From positions 7,506 through 71,505 of the forward strand of contig JACCGJ010002849.1 of NCBI GenBank assembly GCA_013407085.1: DNA of 64,000 bases, read 5' to 3'. Source of the DNA: Atriophallophorus winterbourni. Its lineage: Eukaryota; Platyhelminthes; Trematoda; Plagiorchiida; Microphallidae. The notes below the pieces were generated by a model that saw nothing but the letters and a program-made list of their open reading frames with translations, searched no databases and was not told the DNA's origin. The number at the start of each line of letters is the position of its first letter. Positions within the stretch are counted from its first letter, which is position 1. Position numbers and translations under genes: made by a program. Below are positions 46,201 to 58,200 of the stretch, piece by piece.

Positions 46201-49200
46201 AGTTTAAATTTTCTTCCTTTAAATAGCCTGTTTGATAATTCACTTTATTACATTTTATTGTCTGTTGTTTTGAACTTGATTCAGTGAACAATTATTTGGA
46301 ATGTAATCTGAAACCTTTTGAAGTGGATCCGCGGGATTTATTCGTCCTTTTTCGAGACATTTGACTGTAGGGCAGACCGTGATGTTCCCACGGTCTTCTC
46401 CATCTGAAGGATTATTGGCGATCATTTACCCATAACTCAAACATCTATTTAAACCAATGCTTGGTAATTCAAAGTAATTCAAAGTTTTAATGGTCCAAAA
46501 AGTAAATACTTTACAGTAACCACAGATTAAAAATATAGGGAATTCATAAAAACAACACAAATGTTTTATACACATGGAAAGTCAGCACGTGTATTCAGGT
46601 GCAAGGTTGGGCTTGGTCAACATATACTTGTCAAGTTCAACCTTCAACGTGTTCAGGCTTGTTGCGCAAATGATTTGTGGGGACAGGGAGTTCCATAGAA
46701 AACAGACTCTGACAGCAAAGAAAAACCTTCGACAATTTGATCCGGAGTGTGGAATAATTAACTTGTATCCATGCGATCTGCTACCACGTGCATCTTGCTG
46801 ATGAAACAGGTGTTCAAGTGGGTGATCCACTGTATGCAGAATGTTGAAAAGCAGGATCAAGTCACCCCTGAGACGACGGTACGAAAAGTCAAAGAGGTTT
46901 AGTGTTGCAATCCGCTCCTCGTATGGCCTGTTGTATAGCCCGGTCACCAGTTTTGTAGCGCGGTGGTATACCCGTTGCAGCAAGGTCATGTCCTTTTGTA
47001 ACCATGGGGACCATGCTTGAACAGCATACTCCATTGTTGGTCTGATATAGGTGTTAATTATACGTGGGAGTATCTGCTTTGAGAAACGACCAAAGATCCT
47101 TCTGAGCAATGCTAAGATTTGGCAGGACTTTTTGTATACAACAGAACAGTGCCGTGAAGACTTCAGGTTACTGCTAATCCACACGCCCAGGTCTTTCTCT
47201 TCAGTAACCCATGAAAGTTGCTGAGATCCCAGAGAGTATGTGAATTCGAATGATTTACCGACGTTCAACATTTTACATTTTTGGATGTTGAATGGTAAGC
47301 AGTTCCGCAAGGACCAATTATGAAGTGCTTCGAGATCTTTTTGGAGAATTTGGCAATCTTCTATGGTGCGTATGCTAGTCCAGACTTTGATGTCATCCGC
47401 AAATAAAATGATTTTTCTGCGTACGATTTCGGGTATATCATTCGCGTACACGAGGAAGATTATTTGCCCCAAGAATGAGCCTTGAGGTACGCCACTTGTA
47501 ACTTCTACTGGGCTAGATAGTGCCCCATCAACTCTAACCCTTATAACTCTACCAGTCAAGTAATCCTTTATCCAGGCCAATAATCTGCCGCATACCCCGA
47601 GCTGCTCCAATTTAATTGATGTGTCCTGGCCGGAACGAGCAAAATCGCCACCGAAAGGTAACCAAAATAAAGCAAACGATCGCACCAAGCTCACCCTTAT
47701 TCTCTTAAATGTCCCAGGAGATGCCACCGGTTCAGATACAAAGTGTAAATCCAACCACGACCTACAACAGTGGAGATTTATCAGTAATGCTATCCAAACC
47801 ACCAATGTAACGGTTATCGATACGTTCCGAATCCCGAAGTCATCGAATTACGAAGGTAATGGTCCATGACCCCTTAAACTGACACTTTTGACCACCACTA
47901 TGGTGAACACCGTGCTTAACAACTGGAAACAGTATCGATACAAAGTTCCACGAGAGATCAAACTTGTCAGTAAACACCTGAAAACCTGCTCTATCGTGGA
48001 AGTTGCCTGACCCGTTGGTACTGAGCACAGTAATGCTGGGACTCCTGCTCCAAAAAACGGATGTCGACCGACTCTATCGGAGTCGGTGATGTAATATACC
48101 CATTAACACGAGGCCCACCATCTTTGACACGTACTTAACTTACCTGCTCAAATACTCATCGTCCAACACTTTTATCAAGATCAACTATCAAATGTTTATA
48201 TACCAACGCACAATGCTTGATAAATAAGTTACCCAAACTAATTGAGCTTCGTCAAAAATATTCACCACTCCTGATAGCCGTAACGGAAACTTGGTTCAAT
48301 CAGCAATTAATTGAGGAGGAAATTTCCATTCCAAACATGTTTCTTTTTCATCGTACTCGAATGGATCGTGGAGGAGGAGGTGTTGCTATTTGCTATGATC
48401 AACACCTCACGTTCAGGGAAATCACGGATAATGATTTGATACTGGAAAATACGCTTTGGTGTTCACTTAAATTAGCAACAGGTGAAAACTGTGTTGTTGG
48501 TGTGATTTACCGACTACCGTCAGCAGACGAAGCATACAATACTAGTTCAATTGAGAAAACTCAGCTGGTTGTTTCCAGATATCAAAACAACGTCCTGATC
48601 ATGGGTGACTTTAATCTCCCGAATTTACTAAAAAGCGAGATTCCACCGGTGAACTCTCTTGATCATCTATTCTACAAAATGTTCAACGAATTTCCTTTAT
48701 TCAACCACATCTCAAGCACCACTCGCTTCAGAGCTACAAACAAACCGTCCATTCTCGATCTGGTTCTGACGAGCGAGGAAAATGTCATCGAGGATATCCG
48801 CTATGAAGCACCTCTTGGAAAGAGTGATCATGTAGTCATTGTTTTCGACTATATATCTGAGGCGAAAAGAGTCAGTGATGCCCAGAAGTTGATAAGAAAA
48901 ATCGATACGGTTGCTTTATTAATGTCTCTTCAAGAAGTCACCGACTGGGCACCGATTAGCACTGATGTCCAACAATGCTGGTTATCGATACTTCAGAAAA
49001 TCAACCGAATAATAGAACTCCACTCAAAATATGTTTCAAAACAACTGAAAAAACGATTCAAATTCGTGATCCGGAGTCGAACACGGAAATGGATAAAGGT
49101 GAGAAACTGTGCGTGGAGAAGCCACATACTGCATTCAACACCTGAATCTTGGGAATCTTACCGTTTGTTGAGAAACAAAGTTACTAAACTTGTCCAGGAG

Positions 49201-52200
49201 GATAAAGAAAAGTATCAAATGAATCTGATGAATAAAATTGAACGAAATCCGAAGCTCCTCTTCCAGATCGTGAACAGAAAGGCCAGGGTAAAGCCAGGTG
49301 TTTCCGCTTTACTTACTACGACTGAACTACATCCACAGCTCTCGAAGCCGCTAACGAACTCGCTCAATTTTACTCTAGAGTGTTCTACCCTAACGAGCGC
49401 GTATCCTACGATATACCTGCATTTAGATCGCAGAGTACAATACACGAAATCGTTGTGAAACCCGAGAGTGTCCTGGCAAAGCCAGTGACATACAAGCGCA
49501 ACTTGTTGAATTTATATTTAAAAATATGAATGTTTGTAAAATATAACGTCAATTATCATATTATATGATATTGTATGATAGAAAAAGCATTAAGCTTAAC
49601 AATAACCATAAGATGACAGGTATATGGAACATATAAAAAATATAAAAAATATAAAATATCTCAAAAATCAATAGGGACACTCGCATACCGCATGGTTCGT
49701 CATAAACTCATCGAGTGTGGAAGCGAAAACCTTAACAGATTCTGATCGTGTGATTTCTTCAGGCAAAAAGTTCCAAGTGAAACGAATTCTTACCGAGAAA
49801 AAATTACGACGTATATCCAATCGAGAATGCGAAATGCTTAAAGCCTTTGAATGTGTTCGTGTTCCAGTAAGGTCATTGGGCTTTAGCAAGTGTTTAAGGG
49901 GATGGTTTACAGAATGCAGGATTTTGAAGGTCAACATAAGGTCACTACGTATCCGCCGTTGGGTAAAATCTTGTAGGTTCAGTTTTAACATTCGCTCTGT
50001 GAAAGGCAAATTTCTGTACCGGGAGACCAACTTTGTAGCACGATGATAAATCCTGTCGATTAGTTCGATATCCTTCCTCAGCCATGGTGCCCAGGCTTGG
50101 ATGGAATATTCCATAACAGGACGTATATACGTGTTAATTACCCGGGGTAGGGTTTCGGGCGTAAAAATCCGGAATATTCTTTTGAGAAGGCTCAAGATAC
50201 GGCAAGCTTTATTGTACACCATCCGGCAATGCTGTCCAGGCTTAAGGTTAAACGAAACCCATATACCCAGATCTTTTTTCTGCTGTGGTCCAGACGAGAT
50301 CTTGCGTGCCAAGCTGATACGTGTGGTGCAGAGATTTTCCAAGCTGCAGCATTTTACATTTCGCAGTGTTAAATGGTAACTCATTTAACTGGGACCAACG
50401 AAATAAGATGCTTAGATCCCGTTGTAATGCCATACAGTCATTAACAGACCTGACACGTTTCCATATTTTAATATCATCGGCAAATAGTATCAAGTTGCAT
50501 CCAATATCCTCTACTATATCGTTCATATACACCAAGAATAGAAGTGGTCCAAGCACCGAGCCTTGCGGAACTCCACTCGTGACGTCTATTTTTCTAGATA
50601 AGGTGCTGCCAACGCGAACTTGGACGTGTCTATCAGTAAGATAGTCCCTTATCCAATTCAGCAATATTCCCGTTATTCCATAAGACTCGAGCTTTTTGAT
50701 TAAGATGTCATGGTTGACTCTATCGAAAGCTTTGGAAATATCGATGTAGCAAGCATGTACAGCCTTACCTTCGTCTAGTGCCTTGGTCCAATCCTCGAAC
50801 GTTGTTAGAAGGTTAGATAAACAGCAACGACCTCTTCGAAAACCGTGTTGTGCTGCGGTCAAAATATTTTGGTTTTCAAAATGTTCTCTTATGCGCGCAG
50901 TCACAATGCGTTCCATTAATTTAGAGATCACCGGAAGTCACGTTACCGGTCTATAGTTTGCTGTGTTTGAACGGCTACCGCCTCTATAAATATGAGTTAT
51001 CTTCCCGGCTTTCCATTGCCGTGGTATTTTTCCTTCATTTAAGCTGAGATTGAATATTCGAGTGAGAGGAGCAGTCAAAGCAACGCGACACCTGCGAAGT
51101 ATGGCGGGGATAATTTTATAAATCACTGTGACATCCAGTGGGACTTTGGGGTTGATTGTGTAGTCTCACAGACTGATATTGCGGTGACCCGCATAATCCC
51201 TGCTATCTTGTGCCGTCTTTCATCGGCAGAGGCACACAGAGCAACTTGTAGTAAGTTACTCAAAATTGGTATGCAGGCTGAGAGCAGAAAAACATGAATC
51301 TATACAGGTATTCCAAAAGTGCAGCAGTCCTCAATGCAACCTTTCCAGCGAGCACATATAATAACATGGTCCGTTTAGGCTGCCATTCGGCGAGCGCCAT
51401 GTTTCACATGGCCATCTTTTATGGTGAAAGGAAGTGCTGCTAATGAATAATCGAGATGGTGCGCAGAATTGTATAAACAATTCACCATTATCTGTGCGTT
51501 GGCCTTCAAGACCAAACATGCCACCTAATTGTGATTTAGATGTATCTTAGCGACCTGGTCTGGCATTCATATCTCCCGCTAAGATAACAATATATGAGCT
51601 TTTTACACGTCGTAAAAGAACGTTTGAAGTTATAGTCATAGTTGTATGCGGGCTGGGATACGGCCAGGTCACCTATGCCTAGACAGGAGAACAATTAGGG
51701 TTCTCGACCAAAGCCTTTGGCTAAAAAGCCTGAGCCACAAGGCAGTGTGTTGAGTTGAGACTGTTTTCGTCTTACCTCTATCCTTTGACCTTCCTGGTGT
51801 GAGTGGCTCTGAAGGTGTCCGGAAAACTTTACCCAACATAGTTCAATGGGTCATGAAGGTACACAAACCATCGTACTACGTTTAGATCTAGTCTCAGCGC
51901 GATGGAGATAATAATTAACTAACTTCAAAGCATTTCACTCATTTGGGAAGCGATTTCTCTTTACAGCTCTCCATATGAAACCTTTCTTAAAGCGTTTCGA
52001 TGGTAACAGTCATCATGAGCGAATCATCGCTGGGAAATTAAGTACATTTTTTAACCTATCTACCAGCGTAAGCTTTGTTTGTCTTCAAATACATTTTACT
52101 CTTTGCGGGAGTATCAAGATAACACTTATTTGGTCTCAATCGTGTCGAAAACCAACTCTGAGTATTCTTTAAGAAACAAAACATCAAACAAACAGTTTGT

Positions 52201-55200
52201 TTAATACCTGTTATAATTGTCTTGTAATCGCGTCGCAATGCCAATTTATTTATCAATCAGAACAGATTTATGTGAAATAGTTCACCAGTATTTGCAAGAA
52301 TTACGTTTGACGCGTTTCACTAGTGGACATTTGTGAATCGATTCTAACAAGACAAAAAACTGGCATAACAAATCATATTGAGTCAATTATAGATCAACAT
52401 GTCTCGACATACATAACGCGTTGATGCAGTTCCCGAGCGCCAACAGCGAACGATTTATATGCGCACCCTCCATCATGCGTCTTCCCCGATTTTTCGTTTT
52501 CGAAGCTCGTTCCGATCCGGCCAGGTCGATGAGAAATAGTTTCCCAACTCGATTGTCCTTCGTTGCGGACGAGGTGCGTTTAATTGTGATTTGCAAAATC
52601 GCGTGAGATCGACTGCTTGTTTTGTTCGCGGCCGTGGGTTCGGTTGTACGATTCGAATTAGCTTGATGCAACAGTTGGAATGTCTAACAATTTAGAAATA
52701 AAAATTAGTCAGAACATGTAGCTCAATAAATATAAAGTATTTCAACATGTGATGCAATGGATTTTGCTTGGGATCTTATTGAACCTGCACGGTTGTGTAA
52801 GCGGAGAATGAAAAATTAATATCGATTGGAATATGTTTGGGACCGATCGTGTATTCATAATGCAAAGAAATTTGAGTGCAATTGGTTAGAGCAGTTTTTG
52901 GGTAAAGTTTCACTTTTGACACAGAAGCTTCGTCATGCAAAAAATTATATTTTGAACGTTACAACAAAACGTCCACTCAATCCAGGGAACTATTTAGCAC
53001 TATTACTGTAGATGAATCATTAGTTGAATGTCGTTGTGTAAGGGTTTACACAAGCAGATATTTCCTATAGAATGTAAACAGGGTAATGTATTCTTCAAAA
53101 TCAATTTATTTTATATTGATCCAGTGATTTGAAAAACCTATCTGGACATGAAACTTGAGGTAATAAAGAATAGGGAACTTTTAACGATTAACATATATAT
53201 ATATATATATATATGCAAAATATTGATATTATTTTTTCTTGAATTCTCTCAGTTTTATCATCTGCTTTCAAGTCAACGATTTTAATTTTGTAGATGGAAA
53301 TGCTGAGCACAATGTCTCTCAAAGTGTGTGAGCAAAAACATGTTTGCCATTTACAATCACTCGCGTGCTTTAACCGAAATATCGTTGTGCATTTTGAAGT
53401 TGAAATACGTTTTCTGTTTTAAAATCTCAAAACTATCAGTGGCTTCAATGGCTTACATTATTCGCGACTTAACCAATGCTTTGAGGCTCAATAACCCTGT
53501 GCTCCACATGATCGGAGCAACAGTCAGAAACCTGTTGTAAAGTGTAAGTACGGGTAATGGAAGCATCGCAAATACATTTCAAGTGGAATTTTTCTTCGTC
53601 TTGGAATATGCGTAAGTTGAACTCATGTAACTACGGATGCCTTTTTTAACCGCATGCTTTCACCTTCATCACCACCTTCGTTGTGGGAAAACGAGATTGA
53701 ATGGGTTTATTTTCAACAATTTTATCCAAACGTAACCTCAAAATATCCCATCTGTTTTCCTATCTGTTTAATTATTGGAAAACTAATATGGTGAATGTAA
53801 ATCTAATCTTACCATCAGGAAGACAAGTTATGTAGTTTAGATAATTATTTTTTGTGTACAAAAATCCTCATTTGAATGCATTTCCATCACACACACCCCA
53901 CGACCGGTTTCGTGCTGTTTGCACTCACCAGGTAGGGACTGTAGGATCAGGATCGGCATGCGCTTGAAACAGTGGAAGAAAGGTAAACTGTTTCTTGCTA
54001 GTGAGTGCAAACATCACGAAACCGGTCGAGATGTGTGTGTGTGGGTTGGAAATTCATGCAGATGAGCTTTTTGTTCATGATCATGGGTTTAAATCCGACA
54101 TGAGTGTGGGCTCTTGTGATTGAACAGGTTGGTCATGCAAACCGTATCGAAAAGTGTCATACAAGCACAACTTGTTTATTTTTTTTGTACTTGTTACAAA
54201 ATCTTCGAGTCGATTTGTAAGCAAATGATTTCAAAGATTTCAAATGAAATTATCGCAAACTAGATGGCAGTATGAATCTGTTTCATTGCATCTTGATATT
54301 ATCTTGTAAAAATAATCTTCAAAATTTATTTACATTTTAACCATTACTTTTAATTTTAACCATCACTTAGGAACAATGGGTGTGAAACCTTTACACACAG
54401 TAAATTTTGGTATATTTAGCTGCCTAATCAGCTGATGCTTTCCAAAACGAAACTGAAATTTGTAGAATAACCTTATCTCACTATGGGATTTGGCTTGATG
54501 AACACAAACAACACAATTTGTCTGTTGGTTTCTTTGAAGATCTGTCAATTAGTTCGAAAATTTAATGAAAGCTTTATTTAAACATTCTACTCAATAACTC
54601 CGTTCTCACGCTTGCGAAACGCAATCTTGTTGTGAACGCATAACAGACAGTGTGGTAAAATTATAATCGTAACACAATTCCACTTTAACCTCAAATTTAT
54701 CCTTCGGCTCTACTTGGTGCAATCCCACAATACGGACGCCATGGGAATCTTCCCTCAGTTCCAGGTAATCCGAATTCGGTCTCAGTAAATCCCTCAGTAT
54801 TTCGTTGTACAGCTCCATATAAGCCATGGTAAATTTGTAATCGCATTTCTCTGGTGATGTCGATGCGATACGACTGTACAGTTCTTCCAATGTTCGTACC
54901 ATGATTCCTGGATTGCTGTCCGTCCCGACCATGGTGTAAGTCTTCCCTGTACCTGTATGTAATGAAACGAAACATTCAAGGCTTTGTGGTTTTTGCTTTG
55001 AAATTTCACTTGGAGTAGGTATAATCTATGTATGGAATTGAATGCAAGAAAATACAGCCAAATCATTTTTTCTGCTGATGATTATAGCCTGGCATTAATG
55101 CATAGGTGTAATATATGCCATACATCTGGAAATTGAACAAGACGTTTTAAACGCAGACGAATTAAGATAAAATCAATTTTGCAAATTAATATTATTAGGG

Positions 55201-58200
55201 AGGAGGTTGGTGATCATTGTGTAAGTCGATAGAGGTCCAATCACATTTCATCTCCTAATGCCTGTTACATTGTTGCACAGGCTTCCATGACATTCGATGC
55301 AACATTTACCGCTTCATCTCTCACTTTTAGCACCCACTTGTCAATTGAAAAACAGCTGACACATGACAAAGAATGAAACACAAGCCTATCTTATATAAAT
55401 GAATCCATTTGTCACCAAACTGACTTCAACTTGTATGTACCGGTTGTCTCCTTGATCTTATTTGTCAATCGATAACATGCTAACCGATTGTTTTTCAAGC
55501 ACACACTTTGTTATACTTGTTTTTCCGACCGTGATTCGTTCAATATTGCCAAACAACAAAGTCAAAATAGAGAATAATTTGAGAATAGTCGTTGAGATAT
55601 TTCTTACCAGTAGCTCCACTGGCGAAAACTGTAGCATTGTACCCGTTTGCAACATGATTAATGATCCCGGATGCCGTGCAATTGTAAACATCTTCCTATG
55701 GTTAATGATGATTGTGGGTTATTTGAGTGATACCTGACTGCACGTTTCGTCAAAAACACGATCGAATTTATACGTTCGAGTGTTTCGCCTCCTTGTGTGA
55801 AAACCTTGTGCATGAGAAGTGGAAGGATCAAGAACGGAGATAAGCTGAAATAAATTAAATACATCTATTGATTTCATCTGTAATTTTACTGAAACTCAAG
55901 TATGTTCAAACTCAACGAAAAGCAAAGATCTTCACATGAAGTGTTTTAATTGCTGGATTGCTATATTAAAAATGCATGAACAACTTGTCAACTTATTGAT
56001 TTTCGTAATGATATATTTTCCTCAATATTCATCAAGATCAATGCAACAAAAATACTGTTAAAATTGGATTCATTTACACCAAGTTTATAATTTGAACATT
56101 GTTGACTTTAATAACCATATGCAGAATGCAAAATTCATCGAATAAATTTTCATCTGGGAGAATTTCGTTTCATTACATTGTGCTGTTTATGATAATAAGT
56201 TATAGGGAGTGCAATCAAAATCGATGAGCAATGAAACCAATAAACGTATGATGAACAAATATTAAATTTTAAATCAATCGGTGGGTGACGTGGACTGAAT
56301 GAATCGAATTCATTAACGGTGAACGGAATAATTATTTTGTGTGAAATATTTTTAAGCATAGATTTCGTTAATTTAAAATTTCTTTGCAACATAAAAACGC
56401 GCAATTGTATAAATGATAACAAATGCAATATGCGACGCGAACGGACTCATATCAACCACTCAGACCGGATGTTTTGAATTGCAGTTAATTTATTGAATTA
56501 GTGTGATATGTTTATAACGGTTTTGTGATGAAACATTTGTGAATTTCTAAAGAGAACCACCAAAAAAACGATATTTTCAATGTGTAAAAAAACGTTTTAC
56601 GAATCAATACATAGACACATAAATTATTGATTTCGAGTGTACTCGCGGTGCCACTGTCATGCTAGGAAATACCTTAGGAGCTTTAGTTTCGTACAACAAA
56701 ATGTTCAAGACATGCTGGTTAATCACCGTTTACATTTATCGGCATCAGAAACACTGCATTCGAAGTTCAAAGATGTTCTTTATAATTCGGTTAAGATTAT
56801 CAGCTTGATTAAAATTCGTACTTTCAACCACCGCCTCGTCAAGTTGTTTATCAAGATTTTAGAAGCAGACATTCAGTTTTGCTTACCCACATGGGAGTAC
56901 GCTGAAATCAAAGATTCGCTAAAAGAACCTGAATATGATCTCTTCACAGAAAGGGGGTCAACATTATTCATCCTATTACTAGCTTGTTAGTGTGACGTTC
57001 TCAGCTAGATGAATGAATTAAGTATTTCTCTACAAGTGGAAAACTTACACATAGTGAAATGTTGCAAAAGGTTGAATGCTTTTAAAAAATATTCATAAGT
57101 CTGCTGTTGACAAGTTGATAGAGTCACCTAAGCTGAAGTGCATGTTAATAGATTTTAAATCCATTATAAATATTACCGAAGTCCAAAGGTACTTAGGCGC
57201 AGCTTGACCACATCGCAATAAGCTAGAGGTGGCGGGACAGTGTTAAAAACTGCAGATCGTATTGGAGTACCAGTGTATGTTCTAATCGCGCTTTCGTGTG
57301 CTCAATTATCAACCTTTTATTCAAAGTTGAACCTAAAATAAAGCGTCCTAAACTATACAGAAACGTTTTATCGCTGTTTGAAGTAAAAGACAGATTTTGG
57401 GATAGTATATCGGCTCCCTTTTCAAAAAATCGGCCGATCTAGCTGGATCGTCATTAACACTAATTTAAGCTAGCACTCTACGACGCTGAATCAGAATGCT
57501 GCAAAGTCGCTCGTCAACACTCACTGCTAAGTCTCTACTGTGTTCATCATGCTACTCAAACATCTCCGTGTCTTAACGAGTGGTTTATAGCATGAAGACT
57601 ATCGGAAGTGTCTTAGACACCTAATCAAAGATAGACTGCGGCATGACCGTGAGATGTGGTGAAAAGAACGCGCATCAGATTTGAAAAGAATATGATGGCA
57701 ATTGAGTCATCTATGTATGGTATATTCTTTTAATCAAGCAGGTGTACAGCGCTCCATCAGGATTGATCAATTGAACTGCCAATTTTTGCAACAAAATAAA
57801 AAATAAAAACGACTTGTATAAGTGGATAAAAATATTCAGTGTTTTTTCACTTTTCTCTCTCTCTCTCTCTATATATATATAATATATAATAGCTATAAAA
57901 ACATTCTCTGGTCGCTTTCAACTTCGTTCTTAAATAAATCATTACATGTAATACATGAGCATGCGCATACTCAAATATTCTAAGGGATGAGTGGGTGTAA
58001 GAAGGTGGGGAACGACTGCTTTAGACAAAAAAGTAACTGAATATTTTCATCGGGTTCAATAAGGTTGCAAGTGCAAAGTAGCCGCAGCTGCATCAAGTAG
58101 AAATTTTTTCAACCTTTCAAAGCTTTCGTAAATGTTTGATCGGTTATTTTTCGACGATGCCACATGCGTATTGCTGTTCAACATCACAAAGACTTAGTTC

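Noticed and set aside
48217..51170. A single element in which RT (-) is the inverted 3' half of the endonuclease fragment (+)
   Set aside because: Twin priming inverts the 5' half and places the two 5' ends together; here the RT 3' end would abut the endonuclease 3' end. The fragment fits 46580-47630 instead.
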